Assembly: GCA_022803075.1 (NCBI GenBank)
Contig: JAFFTF010000009.1
Span: 76,002-140,001 of the forward strand
Length of the DNA: 64,000 nt
Direction of reading: 5' to 3'
Source of the DNA: Micrococcales bacterium 31B
GTDB lineage: Bacteria; Actinomycetota; Actinomycetes; Actinomycetales; Dermabacteraceae
In this document: positions 36,396 through 44,086 of the stretch, piece by piece
Layout of the letters: each line of letters starts with the position of its first letter
Position numbering within the stretch: position 1 is the first letter of the stretch
Made by a program: the position numbers and the translations under genes
The notes under the pieces: generated by a model
Told to the model about the DNA's origin: nothing
The model's input: the letters and a program-made list of their open reading frames with translations, nothing else
The model's database searches: none

Positions 36396-38648
36396 ATGAA
36401 AATATTTGCAGCGTGGTGGCGCGGTCTGGGCAATGCCTTTAAGCGCTCCCTGCAGTTGCGAGTGGTCACGGTGACCGTTGTGCTCGGCATTGCCATGGTC
36501 ACGGTCGTCGGCACGGTACTGACGCACGTGCTCTCGGATGCCATTCAAGACCAACGCGTCAGCCAACTGCGCGCGCAACTGGGGCTCGTGCAGGCTCGCA
36601 TCGTGACGGAACTGAACGACACGACAGACCGCACGGCGGCCAGCAAGATGCAGTTTCTCGATACGGTGACGAGCCCCCTGCAAAACCCTCAGATCTCCGG
36701 CGCCAAGTATCTTGTGGCCTACGAAATCGCGGCGACCTCCGGAGCCGGAAACGTGCGCGAGCAATTCACCGAGATTGCCGCCAACGTCCCCACGGGGGTC
36801 GATACGAAGACGCTGATTTCTGACCGGCTACTTACGCGTGTGAGTTCCAGCGAAGACGTGCAGTGGCAGAACACCAGCATCACCGAGGGCGACCAAACCT
36901 CTCCCGCCATAGTCATGGGCGTGCAAATTCCAGACCAGGCCGCCGATCAGAACTACGCAATCTTTCTGTTCTATTCAACCCAGGGCGAGGCGAACACCAT
37001 CGCCCTGGTTCAGCGCACCCTGATCTGGGCGGGTGCGGCACTGATCGTCCTCTTCACGGGCATCGCATTCCTCGGCGTGCGCCAGGTGGTACTGCCCGTG
37101 CAGCAGGCAGCGCGCGTCGCCCGACGCGTAGCCGACGGCGAGCTCGACGAGCGCATGATCGTGCGCGGCAGCGACGAGATGGCGACGCTGTCGACTTCGT
37201 TTAACGACATGGCGCTTTCGCTGGTCGACAAGATCGGCCAAATGGAGGCCCTCACCCAGCACCAGCAGTTGTTCATCTCCGACGTCGCGCATGAGCTGCG
37301 CACCCCCATCACGACGATTCACATGGCGGCCGATGTGATTCATCGGTCGTGCAACGAACCGGATGCCGGAGCGGACCCCGTGCTCGTGCGCACCTCAAAG
37401 CTGCTGGTCACCCAGGTGGAGCGCTTCGAGTCCCTGCTTGCCGACCTGCTCGAGATGTCAAAATTCGACGCGGGGGCCGTCGAACTGAACCTAGAGAACA
37501 GCGACGTCCACGTGATCGTGCAGAGGGTCATCGACATGGTGACCCCTGTCGCAGACCGCCAGCGGTCCTGGCTACGCGTGCTGCCCGCCGCGGAATCGGC
37601 GCTCGCCGAGGTGGATTCGTCGCGCGTCGAACGCGTGATTCGCAACCTCGTGCTGAACGCATGCGAGCACAGCGCTGGGCACCCCATCGACGTAGAGGTG
37701 GGCGTCAACGACGACGCGGTGGCCGTGGCCGTCCGCGACCGCGGCATCGGGCTCTCACCCGATGCTCTGCAGCGCGTCTTCGACCGGTTCTGGCGCGGCG
37801 ATTCGTCCCGCAAGCGCACGATCGGCGGCACGGGTCTCGGCCTGTCCATCGCCAGCAAGGATGCGCAGTTGCACCACGGCACGCTCGACGTGTGGGGAGA
37901 ATTGGGGCGCGGCGCCGTGTTTCGGCTGACGCTGCCTCGGGTCGCGGGGGGCAGCTTCTCGGAGAGCCCCCTGCGGCTCGAACAGCTGGCCGAGGACCTC
38001 TCGCACCTGATGGAACGTGAGTTCAGCGCCATTGATGAGCCCTATCTCGTGCGCGAGGCGATCACGGGCGAGATCCCGGCCATTAGTGCGGACGCCACGG
38101 TGACCACGCTCGCGTCACCCTCCGCGGGCAGCGGGGCCGACTCCACGCCGACGCTCGCGACGCTTGCTGCGGGAACGACCGCTGCACCTGGCACCGACGC
38201 CCCGGGGGCCCCCGCCGAGGCGGACGACAGCGGGTCGGGCCGATTGCACACCTACGCCATCGTGCGAAACACGGCCGCCGTGCAGGAGACGCACACGGCC
38301 ACGGGCACCCTCCGGATCAGCCACGCGTTCCCACTCGAATCGGGTGCCGAATCCGCGGCGGCAACCCGCGACGACGTCCCCGCGGGCATGCCGGCCATTC
38401 CCGCCGAGCGCCCCGTTCCCCTCGAACGACCCGGCGCCGAAGCCCGGCAGGATGCCGACCGGTACGAGGCCGGTCACGACCCAGGTAGCGGGCCCACCGG
38501 GCCTAGCGGGCCCACCGGGCCTAGCGGGCCCACCGGGTTCGCTGCGGACCCGGTCGACGGCCAGCCGGAGCGTCCGCGCCCCTCACGCCGAACGCACCGC
38601 CGAATTGTGGCAGAAGGGGACCACTTCGACGGCGGTGCCAGCCGATGA
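36396..38648 (+). CDS. mtrB: MtrB sensor histidine kinase with long C-terminal extension
   Basis: A 750-residue kinase. A membrane segment near residues 24-48 and another near 208-230 flank an extracytoplasmic sensor; a HAMP domain follows (VLPVQQAARVARRVADGELDERM). The His of the H box lies in FISDVAHELRTPITTIHMAAD; the ATPase domain shows NLVLNACEHSAG, VRDRGIGLSPDAL and GGTGLGLSIASKDAQL. Mycobacterial MtrB ends soon after this (567 residues). Here about 180 more residues follow, low in complexity, with collagen-like Gly-Pro-Thr/Ser repeats encoded at 38487-38540. ATG 36396 begins at MKIFAAWWRGLG; the open frame from 36204 overlaps mtrA and is rejected. Confidence 0.95.
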   Translation: MKIFAAWWRGLGNAFKRSLQLRVVTVTVVLGIAMVTVVGTVLTHVLSDAIQDQRVSQLRAQLGLVQARIVTELNDTTDRTAASKMQFLDTVTSPLQNPQISGAKYLVAYEIAATSGAGNVREQFTEIAANVPTGVDTKTLISDRLLTRVSSSEDVQWQNTSITEGDQTSPAIVMGVQIPDQAADQNYAIFLFYSTQGEANTIALVQRTLIWAGAALIVLFTGIAFLGVRQVVLPVQQAARVARRVADGELDERMIVRGSDEMATLSTSFNDMALSLVDKIGQMEALTQHQQLFISDVAHELRTPITTIHMAADVIHRSCNEPDAGADPVLVRTSKLLVTQVERFESLLADLLEMSKFDAGAVELNLENSDVHVIVQRVIDMVTPVADRQRSWLRVLPAAESALAEVDSSRVERVIRNLVLNACEHSAGHPIDVEVGVNDDAVAVAVRDRGIGLSPDALQRVFDRFWRGDSSRKRTIGGTGLGLSIASKDAQLHHGTLDVWGELGRGAVFRLTLPRVAGGSFSESPLRLEQLAEDLSHLMEREFSAIDEPYLVREAITGEIPAISADATVTTLASPSAGSGADSTPTLATLAAGTTAAPGTDAPGAPAEADDSGSGRLHTYAIVRNTAAVQETHTATGTLRISHAFPLESGAESAAATRDDVPAGMPAIPAERPVPLERPGAEARQDADRYEAGHDPGSGPTGPSGPTGPSGPTGFAADPVDGQPERPRPSRRTHRRIVAEGDHFDGGASR
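38487..38540 (+). repeat. 18-bp tandem repeat coding Gly-Pro-Thr-Gly-Pro-Ser in mtrB
   Basis: Two perfect 18-base units (38487-38504, 38505-38522) and a third nearly complete one follow head to tail, each containing two GGGCCC-like blocks and coding SGPTGP. They sit in the disordered tail of MtrB. Repeat number could vary by slippage without shifting the frame. Confidence 0.85.
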
Positions 38649-40501
38649 CTCCCGCACCGAAACGCCGCGCGCGGGGCTACCACGCCGCCGCGAGCAGACC
38701 GTTTGCGACCGAGGCGGAACGGCAGATGGCGCGCCAAACCCGCGCGCTAGCGACGATCACCTACGCCCTCATTGCCGTGGCGGCGCTGAGCCTCGTGGGA
38801 TTTCACCTGGTGAAGCCTGCCGAGGCGCCGGGGATCGTCGTCAGCGGCTCGGCGCCCGGCCCCCGCAATACGTCGCTACATGTGACGGAGTCGGGTCCGG
38901 CGCCGAGGTCGGATCCCGCGACTCTCGTGGCCGATTACCTGTGGTCCAATTCGATCGGCTCGGCGCCCGAGACCCTCGCCAACTATTTTGTTGACCCGCA
39001 GGCGAACGCCACGATCGCGGCAGACGAGCAGCGCGTCGTGATCTTTGACGAGGCCATGACCCCGACCTTCACCTTCGACAACAGCGGGACCGTCACGGTG
39101 AGTGTGGTGCCACTGGGCATCGTGGATTCCGAGGGCTACTTCACCGCAGTGACCGGCACGGCCGCGGAGACCCTGCGGGTGCAGGTGCAGCCGGTAGCCG
39201 AGGGGGAGTGGCGGCTCGCGTCGCAGCCGACCCCCATCACCGGGGTGATCTCGCTCTCCGCCTATCTTTCGACGCACACTCGACGCGACGCCGTATTCAT
39301 CGCCCCGGCCCAGGGTCGGCTCGTGGCGACCAGCCGCTGGGTGCCCGGTCACGACCAGGCGCAGGCGCTCATGGAGCAGCTCGTCAAGGGTCCAGGTTCG
39401 CGGTATCCGACCCTCAGCACGAGTCTTGCGGGGCTGTCACTCGCCGCGCCGGTCCAAACGCTTGACCAGGTCACTACCGTCGCGTTGACCGCGCCGCAGG
39501 GGGTGAGCGAGGAGCGCCGCGGCGTGATCGCGAGCCAAGTCAAAGCCACGCTGACCCCCGTGCTGCCCGGCCAGGAGGTGACGCTGCTGCTCAACGGTGC
39601 CGCCTCGACGCTGCAACTGCCCGACAACGGGGTGCCCGACACGAAAATTGATGGCATGAATAGTCAGGCATCGGTGGTCGCACTCGACTCGGGTGGCGAA
39701 CTGGTGCAGTTACTCTCGCAGGCGACTCGGCAGCAAAAGGTCGAGATCGAGGCGTTTGCAGGTAAGGCGGTGGATTCTTACGCCACCGGCATGGGCGGTA
39801 CCGCGGTCGCCATCGTCACCGATAATCGGCACACCCTGATCGGGTGGACGGGCGTGGGCAGCGAGCAGTCTTTCACCCTCGAAAGCGACCTGGACGCCCG
39901 CGACCCGAGCATCGATGATTACGGCTGGTTTTGGCTTCCCTCCGAGACCAATTCGGGGACGGTTGTCGCCGCGCAGTCCAGGACAGAGGTGGCCACCGTG
40001 GAGACCCCCGGTCTCGCGGGCGAAAAGATCATTCAGGCCGCCGTATCGCCCGATGGTACGCATTTCATGGCACTCGTGGGCGACGCCCAGCAGCAAACTC
40101 TTTGGGTGGCACCGGTCGAACGCGACGGCACGGGTCGGCCGCTGCGGCTGGGGCCGCTGCGCACGTTGGGCGGCAACCTCACCTCGATCAGCAGTGCCAC
40201 GTGGGCGGGCAGCGGCGCCATCGCGGTGACCGCGCAGTCATCTCGCATACATGCCGACGAAGCGGGCCGCGTCATGGACCTCGTGCAGACGCGCGACAAT
40301 GAGGGCCCCCGCGCGTTCGTGGTGACCCTCGACGGGCCCGCCTATGTGATTCCGGGCATCACCGGGGTGCAGACGCTCGCGGTGAATCTCGCGACCAACG
40401 AGGCCTATGCGAGCACGGCCGCGGGGCGGTCGCTGTACTACGGGGGCGGTCGCTGGATGAGCGTCGGCCTGCCGTTTACGAACGCGGAGTTTAGCTTCTA
40501 G
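38645..40501 (+). CDS. lpqB: LpqB-like protein of the MtrAB system, without lipobox
   Basis: A 618-residue protein. After a basic leader a hydrophobic segment at about residues 36-58 (TITYALIAVAALSLVGFHLV) would anchor it outside. A GerMN-like domain follows (VFIAPAQGRLVATSRWVPG ... EVTLLLNGAASTLQLPD), then the LpqB beta-propeller-like C-terminal region (FTLESDLDARDPSIDDYGWFWLP). In mycobacteria LpqB is a lipoprotein that modulates MtrB; here no Cys exists in or after the hydrophobic segment, so lipidation is not expected. ATG 38645 overlaps the mtrB stop (ATGA), which fixes the start. Confidence 0.93.
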   Translation: MTPAPKRRARGYHAAASRPFATEAERQMARQTRALATITYALIAVAALSLVGFHLVKPAEAPGIVVSGSAPGPRNTSLHVTESGPAPRSDPATLVADYLWSNSIGSAPETLANYFVDPQANATIAADEQRVVIFDEAMTPTFTFDNSGTVTVSVVPLGIVDSEGYFTAVTGTAAETLRVQVQPVAEGEWRLASQPTPITGVISLSAYLSTHTRRDAVFIAPAQGRLVATSRWVPGHDQAQALMEQLVKGPGSRYPTLSTSLAGLSLAAPVQTLDQVTTVALTAPQGVSEERRGVIASQVKATLTPVLPGQEVTLLLNGAASTLQLPDNGVPDTKIDGMNSQASVVALDSGGELVQLLSQATRQQKVEIEAFAGKAVDSYATGMGGTAVAIVTDNRHTLIGWTGVGSEQSFTLESDLDARDPSIDDYGWFWLPSETNSGTVVAAQSRTEVATVETPGLAGEKIIQAAVSPDGTHFMALVGDAQQQTLWVAPVERDGTGRPLRLGPLRTLGGNLTSISSATWAGSGAIAVTAQSSRIHADEAGRVMDLVQTRDNEGPRAFVVTLDGPAYVIPGITGVQTLAVNLATNEAYASTAAGRSLYYGGGRWMSVGLPFTNAEFSF

Positions 40502-40514
40502 CCGCTGCGCGTGA

Positions 40515-40609
40515 GGCCGGCGATTCTGGTCGTAACCGGCGATTCTGGTCGTAACCGGCGATTCTGGTCGTAACCGGCGATTCTGGTCGTAACCGGCGAT
40601 TCTGGGCGA
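40515..40609. repeat. Five-copy 19-bp tandem repeat between lpqB and comF
   Basis: Five head-to-tail units of 19 bases: 40515-40533, 40534-40552, 40553-40571, 40572-40590 and 40591-40609. The consensus is AACCGGCGATTCTGGTCGT; units 2-4 are identical, while the first and last differ slightly at their outer ends. Each unit can fold as ACCGG-cgatt-CTGGT with one wobble pair. The repeat is in the 212-base gap after lpqB and is not a multiple of three, so it is non-coding. Confidence 0.95.
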
Positions 40610-40713
40610 TACCGGCGTCGCCGCGCTGGGGGAGGCTCCGTGCGAGTCGTCGGGTTCTGCACCGAAAGGTCGCGGCGGGTGCCCCGCCGGGGGCCTATGC
40701 CTAGCGTGGCCCC

Positions 40714-41517
40714 ATGATCCCCAGCATGCTCACCCGCCTCGACCCCCTGGCCCGCACGGTGTCCGCGGCCCTCGGAGAACTCGTGTTCCCCACGGACTGC
40801 CCTTGCGGGCGTCCGGACCGTACCCTATGCGCCGACTGCAGGCGCGCCCTCTGCGGGTCGGGGTTTCGCTGCGACACGCAGGCCACGCGGCTGCGCCGCC
40901 TCGACCCGTGCCTGCCCACGTTCGCGGGGCTGCGGTACGAGGGTGCGGTGCGCCGCTGCCTCCTTGATTTTAAGGACGCCGGCCGCCTGCACTTGGCACC
41001 GTACCTGGCCCCGGCATTGGGCGCCGCCCTCGACTGCCTGGCCGCGTGGCTGCCGGGGGTTCTCGCGGAGGTGGATGGCGGCCCCGTGTATCTCGTGCCG
41101 GTGCCGGCGAGTGCCGCGGCGCGGGCACGGCGGGGCGAGGACCACGTGGCACTGCTCTTGCGCGTATGGCGTCGGCGCGAGCGACGGCGCCGCGATGGTG
41201 TCGCGGATTTTCGGGCGTGGGCGGGTCCCGTGCCCCGGGAGCGAGACGCTCTGCGCGTGACGCGCGCGGCGGGGAGGCAAAAGGGAATGAGCCTTGCCGA
41301 ACGCGGCGAAGCGAGCACTGGCAAGTACTCCATTAGACGACTTGAGGGCGTTCGGGGTCGGCTGCCCGGTGCTGCTCCGTTGGCCGGGTCTAGCTGCATA
41401 ATTATCGATGACGTGGTGACCTCTGGCGCCACCCTCGAGGCTGCATCAGTAGCTTTGCGCATGGCCGGGGTCAGGGTACTGGGGGCAGCCTGCGTCGCCG
41501 CAACACCCCGGTCTTGA
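40714..41517 (+). CDS. comF: ComF-family phosphoribosyltransferase-like protein
   Basis: A 267-residue protein. An N-terminal Cys-rich zinc-finger-like part (DCPCGRPDRTLCADCRRALCG) precedes a type I phosphoribosyltransferase fold with the PRPP loop CIIIDDVVTSGATLEAA and the KGMSLAERG flexible-loop region. ComF proteins are best known from DNA uptake in Bacillus and Haemophilus; in actinomycetes the gene is fixed between lpqB and hpf, and its role there is open. ATG 40714 is the natural start. Confidence 0.93.
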   Translation: MIPSMLTRLDPLARTVSAALGELVFPTDCPCGRPDRTLCADCRRALCGSGFRCDTQATRLRRLDPCLPTFAGLRYEGAVRRCLLDFKDAGRLHLAPYLAPALGAALDCLAAWLPGVLAEVDGGPVYLVPVPASAAARARRGEDHVALLLRVWRRRERRRRDGVADFRAWAGPVPRERDALRVTRAAGRQKGMSLAERGEASTGKYSIRRLEGVRGRLPGAAPLAGSSCIIIDDVVTSGATLEAASVALRMAGVRVLGAACVAATPRS

Positions 41518-41858
41518 CCTGCGCAAATAGCGCAACCTGCGGTCCTGCGCCGGGTGCCAGAAAAGTAACCAAAAAAGTTTGTCCTTGACCACGCATAGTG
41601 ACGCAAAATGCACTAACGTTTTTACACCACCAGTTTTGGTGTTCCGCTTCACAGCAGAGGGTAGAAGTGTGCCACAGTCGCGCCTGATCGTGACACGGGT
41701 CAAGGTTGATCGAAGAACTTTCCCTCCGCATGAGGTTGGTGTGTGGTCGGTTCGCGGTTCGCGGTCCGGCCCCTGCCGAGGGAGTAGAAATGAAGGGCGG
41801 TGATAGAGGCACTTTTGACCGCGATGCGGTTCCCATCATTCGACTCTTGGAGGACTCC
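41518..41858. other. AT-rich leader region upstream of hpf
   Basis: About 340 bases after comF, including a stretch (41560-41660) clearly lower in GC than the genes around it. A six-pair hairpin ACACCA/TGGTGT occupies 41624-41642. A TTGACC lies at 41585-41590 but has no well-spaced -10 partner. A second in-frame ATG for hpf with its own Shine-Dalgarno lies at 41790. No separate gene is seen. Confidence 0.5.
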
Positions 41859-42530
41859 ATGGAAATTTCTGTTATCGGCCGTCACGTCAGCGTGTCCCCC
41901 CGATTCCACCAACATCTCGAGGAGAAACTCGAGAAAGTTAGCCAGCTCGCACCGCGAGCTCAGCGCGTAGAGGTGGAAATTTCCCACGAAACCAATCCCC
42001 GACAATCTAGTACCTCCGAACGCATAGAACTCACCGTGTACGACAACGGCCCCGTCATCCGCGCTGAGGCGCGCTCCGAGGACCGCTACGCGGCATTCGA
42101 CATCGCATTTGGAAAGTTGATTGAGCGATTGCGCCGAGCCCGCGACCGCCGTAAGAGTCACGGCCACAAGCATGGCGCAGCAGGCGTTCGCACCCTGACG
42201 CCCTCCGAAGGTATCCCGCTGGTTCCGGCTTCGCTCGTCGAAGCGGCTCGCGTGGCCGAGGCCGACGCCACCGGTACAGACGCCGCTCCCGAGGAACAAG
42301 CTCTGGGCGACGTCGGCCGCGATAACGGCGAGTCACCCGTGGTGATTCGCCGCAAGACGCACCCCGCCAAACCCATGACGCTGGACGATGCGCTCTACGA
42401 GATGGAACTGGTCGGCCACGACTTTTACCTCTACGTCGATCAGGAGTCAGGTCGACCCAATGTCGTGTACCGCCGCCGCGGCTGGAACTACGGAGTTATC
42501 GAACTCGATCCCACCGCGGTAGCCGTCTAA
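41859..42530 (+). CDS. hpf: Long-form hibernation-promoting factor
   Basis: A 223-residue protein. The N-terminal HPF/RaiA domain (MEISVIGRHVSVSPRFHQHLEEKLEKV, to about residue 100) binds in the mRNA/tRNA channel of the 30S subunit. A variable Ala-rich linker leads to the C-terminal dimerisation domain (VVIRRKTHPAKPMTLDDALYEMELVGHDFYLYVDQESGRPNVVYRRRGWNYGVIEL), which joins two ribosomes into 100S particles. ATG 41859 matches family starts and has TTGGAGGA upstream. An in-frame ATG at 41790 with GAGGGAG upstream would add 23 residues and cannot be excluded. Confidence 0.95.
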   Translation: MEISVIGRHVSVSPRFHQHLEEKLEKVSQLAPRAQRVEVEISHETNPRQSSTSERIELTVYDNGPVIRAEARSEDRYAAFDIAFGKLIERLRRARDRRKSHGHKHGAAGVRTLTPSEGIPLVPASLVEAARVAEADATGTDAAPEEQALGDVGRDNGESPVVIRRKTHPAKPMTLDDALYEMELVGHDFYLYVDQESGRPNVVYRRRGWNYGVIELDPTAVAV

Positions 42531-42650
42531 GCACCACCCCACGAACGACATCGCACGTGGTGCCCTTCGCTTTTCACACGGACCGGAGCCCAACAGGCTC
42601 CGGTCCGTCGCGTGTGGCGGTCCGCGGCGCCGCCCACCGAGAGAAACCCC

Positions 42651-43844
42651 ATGATCGAAACGCTCAGTAACGCGCAGGCACGCGGAATCGCGCTGGCAGC
42701 GCAAGGAATGGCGCCGCGGGCCACGCGTGCGTCCGGCCCCACAGGACTGCGCGAGGCCGCAGAACGGCTCGGCATCATCCAGCTTGACTCGGTCAATGTA
42801 TTCGCGCGGGCCCATCTCATGCCGCTGTTTTCGCGGGTCGGTGCCTACCGCACGGAGCACCTCACCGACCTGTTAGGCCTGCCTGCGGCGTCGCGCCCCG
42901 GCGAGCCCGCGCGCCTCGCGCCCTTTGTCGAATACTGGGGGCATGAGGCCTCCGTCGTGCCGATCGCGACTCGCGAGCTCTTGCGGTTCCGCATGGCTGA
43001 TTTTCTGCGCCGCTTCGAGACGCGGGTGCCAGAGTGGTCCGAGTACGCGGCGGTGTGGCGCGACACGCGAGACCTGCTCCTGGAGCGCGGCCCCCTGTCG
43101 GCCTCCCAGGTGCGGGAGGCGCTCGACCACGAGGTTCCCGACAAGGTGCACTGGGGCTGGAACCATTCCCTCGCGCAACGCGTGCTCCAGTTGCGGTTTC
43201 TGACCGGCGATGCGGTGAGCGTGGGCCGCAACGCGCAATTCCAACGTCTCTATGACGTGGCCGACCGGTATTCCGCCCTGCAACCGCTCGGTGAACTCGA
43301 TCGGGCCGAGAGCGTCAAGGCGCTGCTGCGCATCGCGGTGCGGGCCCATGGCATCGGCACCGTTGGCTGCTTCGCGGACTACTTTCGGCTCGGCCTCGGC
43401 GATGCCGCGCCCGCAATCGAGAGCCTGGTGGCCGAGGGCTACGCGGTGCCCGTGCGGGTGACTGGGTGGGACGCTCCGGTGTACCGGTATTGCGAGGCCG
43501 TCCCCCCAGCGTCGCTCGGGGGCAGCGCGCTCCTGAGCCCGTTCGACCCCCTCGTGTGGGAGCGCAAGCGACTGCTGGCGCTGTTTGGCATGCGCTATCG
43601 CATCGAGATCTATGTGCCCGCGGCGAAGCGAGAGTATGGCTACTACTGCCTGCCGTTTTTGCATCGCGGCGCGATGGCCGGGCGGGTTGACCTGAAGGCC
43701 GACCGCAAGGCGTCGCGACTCCTGGTGCAGGCCCTGCACCTGGAGCCGGGCGCCGCCAAGGGAGCGCGGGCTGCTTTGCTTCGGGAGGTGGAGCGGGCAG
43801 CCGCGTGGCAGGGGCTCGACGGGGTAAGCCTGCAGGTCGGCTAA
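42651..43844 (+). CDS. YcaQ/AlkX-like winged-helix DNA glycosylase
   Basis: A 397-residue protein of the HTH_42/YcaQ family. The Q-x-D motif in GIIQLDSVNVFARAHLMPLFSRVG corresponds to the catalytic QxQ/QxD motif of AlkZ/YcaQ enzymes, which excise alkylated bases and unhook interstrand crosslinks. Further family blocks are FVEYWGHEASVVP, WGWNHSLAQRVLQLRFLTGD, RIAVRAHGIGTVGCFADYFRL, LLSPFDPLVWERKRLLALFGMRYRIEIYVPA and YGYYCLPFLHRGAMAGRVDLKADRK. The start ATG 42651 has GAGAGAAA upstream. It separates hpf and secA, which are adjacent in M. tuberculosis. Confidence 0.85.
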   Translation: MIETLSNAQARGIALAAQGMAPRATRASGPTGLREAAERLGIIQLDSVNVFARAHLMPLFSRVGAYRTEHLTDLLGLPAASRPGEPARLAPFVEYWGHEASVVPIATRELLRFRMADFLRRFETRVPEWSEYAAVWRDTRDLLLERGPLSASQVREALDHEVPDKVHWGWNHSLAQRVLQLRFLTGDAVSVGRNAQFQRLYDVADRYSALQPLGELDRAESVKALLRIAVRAHGIGTVGCFADYFRLGLGDAAPAIESLVAEGYAVPVRVTGWDAPVYRYCEAVPPASLGGSALLSPFDPLVWERKRLLALFGMRYRIEIYVPAAKREYGYYCLPFLHRGAMAGRVDLKADRKASRLLVQALHLEPGAAKGARAALLREVERAAAWQGLDGVSLQVG

Positions 43845-44086
43845 CAGGCACAGGCCGCCCGAGATCGCAAATCGTGGCATTGGTTCGCATTGCGCGAAGC
43901 CACAGACATTTTTCAGGGGTTACCGCATACGATAGAAGGGCATGTCATGCGTCGCGGTTCGGTCTGCGGGCGGCAAGCAATCGTGCGGGGCGGCCGCTAT
44001 CCAACTCTTGGTTGGCTGCAGGTTATGTCGCCTCGCTTAGTCTTCGTTGAATCCGTGACGGTTCAGCACTACACAGGAGTTACCTA

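Noticed and set aside
40515..40609. CRISPR array
   Set aside because: Units are contiguous 19-mers with no spacers, and no cas genes are near.
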